This document shows, piece by piece, positions 11,224-22,711 of a stretch of 64,000 nt of DNA. The first letter of the stretch is position 1. Every line of letters begins with the position of its first letter. Source of the DNA: Escallonia rubra (taxonomy: Eukaryota; Streptophyta; Magnoliopsida; Escalloniales; Escalloniaceae); NCBI GenBank assembly GCA_033065855.1, contig JAVXUO010002618.1, forward strand, positions 1 through 64,000, read 5' to 3'. The notes beneath the pieces were generated by a model. It did not search any database, was not told the origin of the DNA, and saw nothing but the letters and a program-made list of their open reading frames with translations. The translations under genes and the position numbers were made by a program.

Positions 11224-11225
<2 letters not shown>

Positions 11226-11262
<37 letters not shown>
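11226..11262. repeat. (TA)n tract at MULE-1 right flank
   Basis: A pure TA microsatellite between the MULE-1 tip and the duplicated host segment. Homologous tracts flank the MULEs at 39151-43360 and 61602. Confidence 0.95.
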
Positions 11263-11265
<3 letters not shown>

Positions 11266-11766
11266 CCCATATTACCTATGTGTTACGACATCCGTCCAAA
11301 GCTTCAATAATCCATGAATCTACTACTCCGTTCTAAGGAATTTTTGAGTCTAAACAAAAATAAAGTGCCAAGGATTGTTCTAGGCGCCGCTTCCATTATT
11401 GTAGGTGATCCCGATGTAATCTGCATTAGGCAGACCAAAAAATTCCCAAATGTTAGTTTGGTTAGTTTTTCATGGATATAAATATTCCGAAATGCTAATC
11501 TGGAGACAATTAGAATTACGTTTATTCTAGTGGTGGTAGCAGCGTATCTTTTGGTTCTTGGATCTTTGCCAGTTTTGGTGGTTCCATTGTTGTGGATACT
11601 CACATTTAGAGTTTAGATTAACACGGAAATATTAAGCACATAAATACTAGTAATAACTAATAACAATACGGATGATAATGATGCATTTCACCCCCATAAA
11701 ACCCTGTCTTCGACTTCGACAAAAAATAGCAAATCCTTTATTCTCAGTTCCGAATAGAATGTGTAC

Positions 11767-12556
11767 CTTCGGGTTCTGATTCCTGACGACCTAAGGAATC
11801 CTTTAAAAATGTCCAAACATCTCTGGCGGTAGTAGACTTGCCATGGCACACCACAGTATCGAGGACCTGTTCACTCAGCGAACCCAGTATCCATCCCTTT
11901 ACCAGCAAGTCTGATTTTTTCCACAGCACATAATCTGGGTTCGTAACACCCTTGTTGGCATCTTTGGCGACAGTTGTTGCAGTCTCGGCCGGCGCAGGGG
12001 TTGTGCCATCAATGAAACCGACGAGATCTTGGCTCTCAAAGAGGCAAAGAATCTGTTCTCTCCATAAGAAGTAGTTGGCTTTAGTGAGCTTGAGTGTAAC
12101 AAAGTTGGCGACAACAAGCGTTGATGGGTGTGTACCTTCGGATTCTGATTCCGAGTCGTTATCGTCCGGATCTAAGGAATCCTTTAAACATGTCCAAACA
12201 TCTCTGGCGGTAGTAGACATGCCATGGTCCACCACAGTATCGAGGACCTGTTCACTCAGCGAACCCAGTATCCATCCCTTTACCAGCAAGTCTGATTTTT
12301 TCCACAGCAGATAATCTGGGTTCGGAACACCCTCGTTGGCATCATTGGCGACAGTTGTTGCAGTCTCGGCCGGCGCAGGGGTTGTGCCATCAATGAAACC
12401 GACGAGCTCTTGGCTCGCAAAGAGGCAAAGAATCTGCTTTATCCATAAGAAGTAGTTGGCTTTAGTGAGCTTGAGTGTAACAAAGTTGGCGACAACAAGC
12501 GTTGATGGGTGTGGGTAGTGTGGAGAAGAGGAGGAAAAAGAGCTTGAGGAAGCCAT
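11767..12556 (-). CDS. Gag-like first exon with doubled domain (paralogue 0 of ankyrin-PGG gene)
   Basis: From ATG at 12556 the frame starts MASSSSFSSSSPHYPHPSTL and contains a Ty1/copia-gag-like N-terminal domain (LKLTKANYFLWIKQILCLFASQ, then WILGSLSEQVLD, ending in an acidic tail). The domain is present twice in tandem through a 369-bp (123-codon) in-frame duplication. The exon can end at GAACCCGAAG|GTACAC, in the same phase as its homologue at 44528-44948; read through, the frame stops shortly after, at 11744. The ankyrin-PGG exons of this copy would lie left of MULE-1, outside the window. It could instead be a stand-alone short gag-derived protein. Confidence 0.6.
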
Positions 12557-12689
12557 AGGTTTCTTTCTTCAGAGTACGTACAGAGTGTTGACGAAGGCCA
12601 ATCAACAAGTTTATACCTGAGACAGGGAGCCAGCATGTGAATGATTGGAATCATGAACACCAAACAGTAGTTACATTTGGCCTCTAGAG

Positions 12690-13692
12690 TAAACCCGGCA
12701 AAAATTGATCCGGACCTGTGGGTCTACCCGTACCCGTGCAAAAAATCCGGGTACAGGTACACATTTTGAAGACCCACTGAAAACAGACCCGTACCCGAAT
12801 CAACCCGTAAAGTTCAGGTCGGTTACCGGGTACTCGGGTTTACCCGATTATATGCCTATATATATGTTTTTTTAGGGTTAAAACCTCTCATTCTCTCCTC
12901 TTCTCACTTGCTTCCGCCGCCTCTGCCTCTCAATTCTCCCTCACGAATCCCCTCTCACAGGTTCCCTCTCTCACGTCTCTCTCTTTCTCACAGATCTACC
13001 AAAGTCACGACCACCCAGGGCGCCACGTAGGTCAGTCACTCTCAATCTACCGCATCTCCGCTGCCACTGGTCGGTCACTCCGTGGCCCCGTCGCCACCGC
13101 CGGTCCATCACTCTGTGGCCCCGTCACCATCGTGGCCCTGTCGCCACCGATCCGTTTCCACTGTGGCCCCGTCGTCATCGATCAGTCACTCTGTGACCCC
13201 GTCACCACCGTGGCCTCGTCGTCATCGATCAGTCACTCCGTGACCCCGTCGCCACCGTCGTCGAACGCCTCTCTGTCTCTTTGTGGTTATTGGGTAGACT
13301 TTCAGTGTGGATTTTGATGGTTGTCATGTCTTCTCGATGTGCAAATTGTTTTTTTATTATTAATAGTATTGAAAAATGTTCAGATTGGTTTTATTTTTTG
13401 ATGGAAAGATGTTCAGATTTTTGTGTAATGAATTTTGATGGATAAACAATATATTATTTGATTGTTGGAGGTTAAAATGAGTGTAACTAGTAGGTAATTA
13501 AACTCTGTTTATTTTAAAAAGTAATTAATCAGAAATTGGTGATTTACCCGCAGGTAATACCCTACCCGTAGAGGTAGGGTACGGGTTCCCAAAAAAACTT
13601 ACCAGAGAAAAACCGAGTAAAATATACCCAACCTAATTTCACCTATACCCGACAGGATTTTACCCCGCGAGTATACCCGATTGTCAGGTCTA
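12690..13692. mobile_element. Non-autonomous hAT element (1003 bp)
   Basis: An 8-bp target duplication CTCTAGAG lies at 12682-12689 and 13693-13700. Imperfect termini TAAACCCGGCAA and TAGACCTGACAA face inward. The ends are rich in ACCCGTACCC-type repeats; the middle (12890-13320) is pyrimidine-rich and codes for nothing I recognise. There is no transposase. Confidence 0.8.
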
Positions 13693-14941
13693 CTCTAGAG
13701 TCTACACCAATATTAATGCGTTGTGGTCAGAAGCTCAGAGCATTTGATGTAGTCTTAAATGACGAGCACCAAAATGTAGTACCAAAACAGCCTTGCTGTG
13801 TCTCCTTGTGTTTTCTGTCATTGGGAGGACAGTTTCGTCAGATCCGCACAACTTGTCGCACACTCTTTTTACGGACAAAGTGACGGAAGTGCCCCCTTTC
13901 ACAAGTCAGAATTACCGTAGATTGGTGAGGTTTTTTGGGGGAGGGGGTACAATTAGATGGGCCCCACCGGAGCTGATTACGCACATTTTTAGCCTTTTTT
14001 TTCTCTCTTTCTTTCTTTTTTTTGGGGGGGTGGGGGGGTGGGGGGTTTTGGATTTGGTGTAGCAGTGGGTTCACTACTGGGTGATATTCTCATGGTGTTT
14101 GGTGAAGGAATTTTCCTGTGTGATGCGGGTGCATTGTGTTACGGTGTGGATTCCGGGTCATTGGCTGTTACAATACTACAATACGAGCTGGTTTGACCCG
14201 AAGAAATGTTTAGCTTGAAAGTTGAAATGTGAATCTAGTACTTTTGATCCTTTCCTACATTCTTTGGATTAATTGTCAAAATCGCCACGTTAGCAGATTT
14301 ATCGCTTTAATCAGTTTTATCTTAAAATCTCGAATCTGCAAAGTTTGTCCATCTCCCAAAAGTTTATTTCTATGAGGGTCCGATTGGATCACGGAATTAG
14401 CCTTGGAATTGAGGCAGATTTTGGAATTGGACCTTAAGAATTGTAATTCCGGTGATTGGACAACTTATTTAGAATTGGAATTACAATTCATATCTAATTC
14501 CATGAAATTAAAAACATACATTAAAGCCCACATTCCAATTCCTGAGGCCCAACCTCAAATTTGTAATTCCAGCCCACTCTTTCTTTCCATCCTCGGCTTG
14601 CAATTTTGCCCGACACAACCTTTCTCTCATCTCTGAGCTCTCTTTCTCTCTTCCTTTTCTTTTGTCTTTGATTCAATCTCACCATGGCAGCGACAATCTT
14701 CCTGCTCTTTTTTCTTTGACTCAATTCGCCATAGCAGCGGCAATCTACTGTGCCGATATCGCCGGCTACGATCTAGTATTTTAACGGCGGCGGCTTCGAC
14801 GATATACTCTTTTTGACGGCTACGATCTAGTACCAGCTCTTTGCAACCATGTAAGTCTACTTCTTGTAATCTGTACTGCTTGCAAATTGGGCAACATATT
14901 GCCAAAAATCGTTTGGTATCTATCTCTTTATGCCAAATTAG

Positions 14942-15000
14942 GATGCTCTAAAAAATGCACATCAACTGTTCGACGAAATGCCTGATAAAGTTTTTGTCAT
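14942..15000 (+). pseudogene. PPR-like fragment
   Basis: One frame reads DALKNAHQLFDEMPDKVF, which matches the start of a PLS-class pentatricopeptide motif. It is only about 19 codons long, so it could be chance. It is a likely captured scrap inside the Harbinger-like element. Confidence 0.4.
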
Positions 15001-16232
15001 TCGCATGGTTGTATTCTTGGCATGACTGTTTGTACAGACAGTTGGCAAAGTCGCAAAAACCTTTGGACAAAGTGGTTGTGCAGTTGCCCAAGCAGGTTGT
15101 ACAAGCTTCTAGGGTAAGCGTGTGTACTCATGGTAGACTTGTGTCCAAGTAAATATGGAGCAGCACACATCAATTAGTCAAAAATGTAATGGGCATTTCT
15201 GGAGAATATATGCTAGCATTTCTGGAGAATTCCTTAATTAGAATGTGTGAGCTTCAGCCTACAAGTTATCACTGTCATATCTACTTCAGAGTTGGAGCTG
15301 AAAGTAAACTACTTATGCTATTTCTTGGTTTACATTGGGAATTGACTAGCCAGTACCAGTACAGAGTGACATCGCGAAATCTCTAAAAAAAGTGCAAGTT
15401 TATCCACAGTGAGTGTGGATATGAAAATGCGGCTGAAACATGGAGTTCTAGTTTTAATTAGGAGAGCTCTAGTGTTCTAAAAATGTTAAAGGTAACACAG
15501 TTTATGTCAATGAACTTCATTAGAAGTAGTTTTTTGATCCAATAATACTCGAAAGTGTTCCTTAGTGTCTTGCCTGATAAGATCCATAATGCAACTAGGA
15601 AAGCAAGGAGATGCTCCGAGACAATATTAAATAAGGTCCTAGCTTAGTGCATCAAACATGCTTAGCTCCAAAACAGCTGGTGACATAATTATCTTGGGCC
15701 TTTATGACAAAAGGTGTCTGTGAGGAGTTTGTGAGAGGTGTGTGTATGTGTGTTGTAGTGTGATGGGTTAGTGTGTTAAGGGCTGGGTGGGTGGGGCAGC
15801 ACACTGCTGCTACAGTAGCAGTGTTGCTGGGTGAAGTGTGTGTGTTTTGTGGGTACAAAGTTGTGTGGGGGTGGGTTATGAGGAAGAAAAAGTGTAGCGG
15901 GAAGAGGTGGGGTTTGTTTGCAAGGTAAGTGTGAGTGGATGGAGGGCTATGTGCATGAGATGGGGTGAAGGGGGAGGACGGGGTAGCAACTGCTGCTGTT
16001 GTGCTGTGCTGTGTTTTAATCAGGTTGATGATGAACAGTGACTGCCAATTTTCTCTTTCTTTAGAACTTCTGCGAGGAATATGGAGTGAAATACTGAAAT
16101 GTGCCTGTGAGGAGTTGGTGAATACTGAAATACTGTGGTCTATCTCTATTTATTATTTTCTTATTGCTCTTTTTCTTAATATTCTAATTGAAATAGTTCT
16201 TCTTCTTATTGATTTTTGTGTTTGTAAATAGG

Positions 16233-17178
16233 ATGAGTACCGATAGCAATGCCTCGCAAGTTAGTCTTTCTAATAAAAGAAAGAATGTTGGTGATTTGAA
16301 GACAAATCATACCTTAGATGGACTGTGGAAATGGACCGCGTTCTTAATGTTGTCTTACTTGATCAACTTAATATTGGGAACAAAGTTCCTAATTGATGGA
16401 AACCAAGTGCGTACAATGCTGTGATTGATGCAATAAGTGATAAATGTAACGTAAAAGTTACAAAGGAGAATATTGTTGGTCATCTAAAAACATGGGACAA
16501 GCATTATGAGGTAGTGTCTAAGTTGTTGACCCAAAGTGGCTTTTCGTGGGATTGCTATTCCAATACGATTAGCGTTTATAGTGAAGCTGCTTGGAATGCC
16601 TATGTTCAGGTAAAAAGCATATTACTCTCTCTTATTTTTAAAACAATTGGGGCTTCTTATATAGTTTTATATTTACTTTTTTGTAGGATCATCCCGATGC
16701 AAAGCCATATAGAAGAAAGGTAATTGAAAATTGGGAAGATTTATCAGCTATATGTGGACAAGATCGAGCAACAGGGGAAGGAGCTGAGACTGGTGTTGAA
16801 GGTTACAATGAGCTGGCATCTAATTCCAATGTAGAGGAGGCTAGTGAAGATCTTGATAACACGAATCATCAAAAGGCAACTTCTACAACTAAGTTACAAC
16901 CATCGAGAAAGAAAAGTCGGACTAGTGATGCACTTGCTACAGCTGTTACATCAATGGCTAGTGCCATCGACAAGGTATGTGCATCAGAAGCTACAATTGC
17001 AAGTGCGAATTTCATTTATGAGAAGTTAGCAGAGGTGCCAGATTTGGATCAGGTTGAGTTGCTCAAAGCTTATGATGTGCTGACTGGCAACGCGAGGAAG
17101 TTTGAGTCATTCATGTCCCTTCCGTTTCACTTGAGGAAGCCATGGTTAATGATGCAAATCAGCATTCATAAGACTTAA
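16233..17178 (+). pseudogene. Myb/SANT-like ORF1 of PIF/Harbinger, damaged
   Basis: Two exons, 16233-16609 and 16687-17178, are joined by a 77-bp GT-AG intron. The first encodes a Myb_DNA-bind_3-type trihelix (MDRVLNVVLLDQL ... ITKENIVGHLKTW-type core ... SEAAWNAYVQ). The second holds DHPDAKPYRRKVIENWEDL, a basic RKKSR patch and an alpha-helical tail. In PIF/Harbinger transposons this protein binds DNA and helps bring the transposase to the ends. Here there is a frameshift near 16305, before the domain, and an in-frame TGA at about 16397, so it is not functional as it stands. A host L10-interacting-MYB-like gene is the alternative. Confidence 0.7.
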
Positions 17179-17737
17179 GATATGGAGCCTACAAAGAATT
17201 TATGAACTTTGAATTGTTTTCAAGCTTAGTTTTTTAGGAGCTATTATCTTATTTACTAATAGAGATCTAACTTGTTAATCGCTTGATACGTTTAAGAGCC
17301 ACTTCATTTTGTTAAGTCTAAGCACATTTTTATTTTTGAAAATATTTTCTTGTTGTCAAGTACTAGCATAGCATTAAAATTTTAATATACAGTTGTTAGG
17401 TTGCAAATTCAAGTTTTCTTATCAATTAGTTTTTTACATTTTGTACCTAAGTCTTCGTGTGTGTACTTTTTTTCCTTTTCTTTTGTTCTATAGGGTGGGT
17501 GGGCGGGCGGGTGGAGAAGTGTTGTTGGGTATGATTTGATGAGAAAAATACAACTCTCTTGTTTTGCATATTTACCTCTTATTTTTTTACTTTAACAATT
17601 TCAATTCTTGATATCATTTTTTGTGCTAACCAATCAATAGAATTACAAATTCTACTCAATTCCAAGTCAATTCCAATTCCCATGGAATTGGAATTGAATT
17701 ACAATTCTCAATTCCAATTTCAATTCCAATTACAATT

Positions 17738-20468
17738 GAGTGTAAAACATGGCGACTAGGACATGACTTGGCAAAATGAGATTAAACAAGTTAAAAGGAC
17801 CTCTTAAAACATTGAACCAAAAAACCAAATTAAAAATTCATTATTTTCCTCTACTCCTTTTTGATGAATCATTTTTACTTGAACGTTTTCACGTAAAGAG
17901 CAGCTTTCACCGGGCTTTTGATAGTGAACACGTGAAAAAGAAAGAGTAAAATAAAAGTGAAGTAGTGCAAAAAGCATCAATTCTATAACTTTCATTACTT
18001 GTCAGCTGATCGTAGTCAGCAATTTACCAGTTCGTCTAATTAGGTGCACTCCAGCAAATGCGAAACACGTAAATTGCATGTGGACATGCGGAATCCGTAT
18101 CATGTTGCTTCAAATGCGGCAATAAGTTTCTGGATTAGTCATAGTTCCTTCTCTGGCTTTATGCTTGGGTTTGTACAGCAGCTTTCGGCTCATCTTTTAT
18201 TTCATATTTACGCAATACCACTAATCTGCTTGGATAGTCTTGCATAGAAAAAACCCAGAGAGCCACTTTCCTTGAATATTACTGCATCATAGTTCACTTT
18301 GTACACCCGCCCCGGTCGGAGGAGGAACCTAGCATCTAGGAAGCAACGACACCTCTTATAGGACGAGGTATGGTGTCCGACACCTCACCGACACCTCTGG
18401 ACACGTGTCCGACACCTCTCAGAGTTGTTCAAATTTATTTATTATTTTTTTATTACCGGACATCGTGTCGGACACCTCTTGAAGAAGTGTCGGACACCTT
18501 GTGAAGAAGTGTCCACTCGTATGGGACCAAAATACAATATTTCAAATTTATTTTAAAGATAAATCTGAGATTTTTTAGAAATGAACTTTTAGGCCAAACC
18601 TTAATCAAATCGACCCAACAAAATATACCTTCTTCTTTCTCTCTCATCTCTGTCTTTTCCTTCTTTTGATTGTTTAAAGCATCAAAGCTTGTCAATCTAC
18701 AGTAAGATATGTCAACATCTCCGACCTCATTTACAGATCATCTGACTATATAAAACCTCTCATTCATGTCTTTGGTCTCATGTTTTTTTTTCTTCTCTTG
18801 TTTTGGGACTCTAACCCTTCCTTATCAAGTGGCATCTCATAAATATCATAAGCTCCTAACCAAAAATAAAATAACATAAAATAGATATAAGTACAAGACA
18901 TTAATGTGATATCACAATCCTAGCACTTAACTCATAATTAATGTTAGCAGTCAATTCGAATACAAGCACCTTCAGAAAAAAGGACGAGTGAATTAATCCA
19001 AATTATGGTCCTTTATCTAATAGTTGAAGTATTATTGATTTGATTTAGTCCAAATTTTGGCTATTTATCTTTGATCCTTTATCTTTTTGGGTAACTTATT
19101 TAGGAGTTAGTTATTGATACATCTACAGAATTTTGATACCTCCAACTTATCTAAATTGTCATTGCACGTAATTAAGTGAAATTTTTTATTCAATTTTGAA
19201 AACTGAAAAAAATATCAATATTTGACCGACAATTTTAGTTTTTTTTTCCTTCAGCTTTATAAACTAGTTTTCAGAATGGGGATGTTTTTGAATTTTCAGT
19301 TTTCAGGTATTTTTTTTTTCCTTGAATCCATCTTTTAACTTATGTTGGAAACATTTCATGTGTCTTCTACCCAAAACCCATGTCAAGTCTCCTTCCCTTG
19401 TTCGAGTCAAGAAAATCTTTAAAAATGACACAAAATAAAAATATTAATTAGTAAATAACTACCTATAAAAATATATTTAGTTTTTACAAGATAAAATTCA
19501 TCAGAAAATATAGTAAAAAAATTTAAAGGCCAAGTTTGATACGATAAATAATATTTTGTTAACTTATTTTTGAACACGTGGTTAACTTATTTTTATGTTA
19601 TTTAAGATTTTTTTTACTGAATATGACAATAAACATGTATACGTGATGTTTGATTTTTTCTTTTAGCAAAATTTATACGTAATTTTCTGTTATTTAAGAT
19701 TTATTTTACTGAATATGACAATAAACATGTATACGTGATGTTTGATTTTTTTTCTTTTAACAAAATTTATACTATTAATTTTATTTCCGCACACGCATCG
19801 CGTGTGCCATATTTACTCGTAATAAATTATAGTAAGAGCCATGATGCATGTGCGAATTTAATATATAGAGATTTTTAAAGTAATTTTGAGATGTTAGTAG
19901 TGAAAATGAAGACATTATATGTTAGTATATTGAATAGGTTTTCAACTCTTATAAAGTTTAGTGAAATTATGCCAATAATACATGTGAATTTTTTTAATAA
20001 TAAGTTATAGTATCGAGTCATAATGCATGTGTAACTTTAATAAGTAAAGGTTTTTAAAGTACTTTTGAGGCGTTAGTAATGAATATTAAGACCTTATATG
20101 TAAATATATTGAATAGGTAGAGTTTTAAGAGTTGCATAACTAGTTTTCAACTCTTATAAAGGTTAATAAAATTATGTCAATAATACCTGTGAATTTTTAA
20201 ATAGTAAATTATAGTATGAAGTCATGGTATATGTGCGTCTCTAACAAGTAGAAGTGAGAAAGGAATGTGATATCAAAATAAAGAGTCATGGTACATGTTT
20301 ATCTAGCTCTAATAAGTAGAAGTGAAAAATGAATGTGATATCAAAACAAACAGGATGACGTGTCACATAAATAAATGGCGACGATGTGTCGCAAAATTAA
20401 AATGGGTAAAAAGAAAAAAAGAACACGAAAAAAGTTTATGTGTCGCATCCGCAACGCATTATGCTTCG
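17738..20468. other. AT-rich intergenic stretch with dispersed repeat debris
   Basis: The first ~55 bp continue segment R, then homology to paralogue 2 stops. No gene is recognised. The stretch 18309-18530 has several GTGTCCGACACC/GTGTCGGACACC dyads of a degraded repeat. A 75-80 bp direct duplication lies at about 19597-19675 and 19693-19770. The stretch 19540-19830 is homologous, in inverted orientation, to 28970-29170 and 50790-51000. About 19830-20340 is three loose units of ~170 bp. Confidence 0.6.

Positions 20469-20537
<69 letters not shown>
20469..20537. repeat. Compound (TA)n(GA)n microsatellite
   Basis: About 26 bp of TA is followed by about 43 bp of GA. Directly after it begins the segment shared with 29797 and 53344, so it marks a duplication edge. 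Confidence 0.95.
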
Positions 20538-20541
<4 letters not shown>

Positions 20542-20931
20542 ACTATCCAAAGCAAGATGATATACGGAACTAATTCATTAAGGAGTTCTCTTGCTAATCC
20601 AGCCCACTTCTTCCGTCTCGTACAATGATGCATTCGCGCCATTGCAAAATACTGTGGTAGAAATTGTAGGAGAACATTGCAGAATGTGAATGGAAAATGC
20701 CCAAGTCAATGCTATCCGCTCTTTCTTTAAGACAATATATGCCGCACATATTGTAAAGGGTTACTATAAATCTGCTTCTCAAGATAAACCAGGCGAAAGG
20801 TGTATTTGAAGAGATTTAATAATTTATAACTACTATTAAGCCAAAAGTCAACATTAAAGGTTGCAAATTTCTACTAAAAAATTGACTGTCACAACATTTA
20901 AAATTGGATCAAGTGTCAATTATTGAAAACT

Positions 20932-22711
20932 CTACAACAATTTTAATGTGTGATAGACACTCCTTGGCTTCATTTGCAAACAATGTCCAAAGAATGGTCG
21001 ATCACTTTGTTTACCGAAAATCCCACGGCCATATGTTGAAGAGATGACTTGAACGAGCAGGGGAGTCTGCGAGAATAAGAACGAATTTACTGGTAGCCAT
21101 GCAAATGCAGCCACTGGAACAAGAACACAATCTCTTCCACAACCTCATGAACCTTTAGGCACGCAGCGACAATAACTGCTTCCTCAACATGGAGCATTAG
21201 TTCACTATGGTCACTTATAAATTCCATTTCGTTGCACAAGCATTTAACAAGTTGAAGGGCTTGATTGTGGACCAATTTTTTGTGACGAATGTAGCTGATA
21301 TGTGGCACTGCCATCGAAGAAGAGGAAGGATGTCATACACCAAACGAAATCAATATCAGCCAAATTGAAAAGTTAATTTTCCTGACCTAGTAATCCTACG
21401 CCTTCCCAAAGCGTGGCGCCGAGCTGCTGCAGAACTGTACAGTAAAACCAATTTAGATGAAGAATGAAAAAGCTTACTGGTGATGTAATGACTAGACAAA
21501 CTACTCATCTATTATATCCTCGAAGTGCTTATATTGTCCTATGCACGTAGCACTACTCGGCCTTTCAGATCAGTCACATGGCTAGAAAAACAAAAGTAGC
21601 ATATATGTACAAGCCAAACCAGGACTAAAGTAGCTACCTTGAAGCAATCGAATCCTGTCTACCATCTGCATCAGCCCTTGCGACGTGTCAGCTGGGTCCT
21701 CAATATCACCAACATTTTTGTTGTTAGAGCAGTTTTCCAAGATAATAGGAGCGCCTTGACATCAAAACATGTTAAACCCCATCAAGACTCGGACCATACA
21801 GTTACGTTATACAAGTAAAGTCAGTGTCATCCATTTGATGTCCAAGGGTTCCTCTTCCAAGCATATAAGGAAAACATTATAGACACCAATTAAGAAATGC
21901 TGTATGGTTCGGTAAAGACGCTCACAATAATAGATGAGTTTCTCCCAAAATTTGAGGGGGATTCCACTGCGAAAAGCAGAAGCCTTCCTAGATATTGCTG
22001 TTAAAGGAGAGTCTTCACCCTCCCTCGGATTCACTTTATTAGCCAAATCGGGGAAGCGCTTAACCAAATCCAAAGCTATATCTGTAAGTTACATACAATC
22101 CGATTACTGTCATTTCCGGTTCTTTGATTGTTCAAATTCAGTTCGTGTATCTTGCCTAGCTACTGGTATGAACTAAAGAAATAGGTCGAGAGATAAAACT
22201 GACCAAAAAATCCAGAATTAATGACATGAACCAGTAATTCAACCCCAGATTGGCCAGCGAAGGGAGGACTAGACCCCACGTCGTCTTCGGTGACCCTCAG
22301 TAAATACAGAAGTGTATCTTTGTGGGCAAACTCAGCAACCAGATGGAGTGGAAGATGTCCGCCTCGCGTCCTTATGTAAAGAGAACCTGGGTTCTTCTCC
22401 ACCAAGGCAGTTACAGCCTTGGTGTTGCCAACTGTTGCTGCAAAGCTAAGGGCAGTATCACCACTCTTACTCCGCAGAAGCAGTGCCCCCGGAGGCATCA
22501 CGTGGACCAACTTCTCCAAGAAAATGGGTTGCCTTTCCCGACCCAGCGGCAATTTGAACTGCTGTCTCAGAACGTACTGAAATCCTGGCTGGGACTGCAT
22601 GTTTGTCTTGGTGAAAGAATCCCTCAGCAGTCTTCCAGTCACCTCTGACTGCAGCTTTGTATAATGGCCGGTAATAGATTAAATCATTCTCTACTGCTTG
22701 CGCTTCTGAAC
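20932..22711 (-). pseudogene. Ankyrin-PGG gene, paralogue 1, decayed
   Basis: This matches the exons of paralogue 2 (33271-35817) in order. The ankyrin exon has a frameshift after GSGKATHFL (around 22520). About 845 bp corresponding to 33409-34255 is absent, at a short ACACA-type microhomology. That removes the first three PGG membrane segments and part of the preceding exon, fusing the last membrane helix (FAWLPVNSFLFSQTPLLV) to the upstream exon. The short exon encoding QLGATLWEGVGLL is still intact. No gag-like exon is found upstream; only a 45-bp remnant of segment R is present at 25318-25362. No working protein is expected. Confidence 0.85.

Larger units (their letters stand above)
1..11225 (+). 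mobile_element. MULE-1, large coding-competent Mutator-like element (left tip outside window)
   Basis: A FAR1-type transposase gene and a convergent PMD-ULP1 gene lie between long inverted subterminal regions. The right region (about 8485-11225) is the reverse complement in layout of the left one (1 to about 2110) and of the start of MULE-2 at 61602. Reading inward from the right tip: terminal GGGGATCGATCCCC, a CACCGGTGGGAAA-like motif, ~23-bp dyads, a G-tract zone, a unique stretch, then ~310-bp tandem repeats. The tip abuts a (TA)n tract, so a 9-bp target duplication cannot be read, and the left tip is not in the window. Both genes read open, so the copy looks coding-complete and recently mobile. 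The arrangement recalls convergent mudrA/mudrB of MuDR, but the second gene is unrelated to mudrB. Confidence 0.88.
11263..14376. other. Duplicated host segment R (paralogue 0), first-exon region
   Basis: The segment 11263-12680 aligns with 43853-45060, and about 13776-14376 aligns with 45060-45635. It carries the gag-like first exon on the minus strand. The part 11263-11743 lies 3' of that exon and would be intron. The difference between copies includes the hAT element at 12690-13692 plus ~90 bp of flank. No other gene is recognised in it. Confidence 0.85.
14377..17737 (+). mobile_element. PIF/Harbinger-like element carrying only a Myb-type ORF1
   Basis: The paralogous segment at about 45635 reads straight from CTATGAG into TGTAAAA, whereas here ~3.36 kb intervenes. 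The left end starts GGTCCGATTGGATCACGG, like PIF/Harbinger termini, and both subterminal zones are full of GGAATTG/CAATTCC repeats. The right terminal motif is missing, so the target duplication is unclear (GAG is possible). Inside are a Myb/SANT ORF1 with two lesions and a PPR scrap. No DDE transposase frame is present, so the copy is non-autonomous. The stretch 15040-16200 holds a GT-rich minisatellite (15720-15960) and no recognised gene. Confidence 0.7.
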
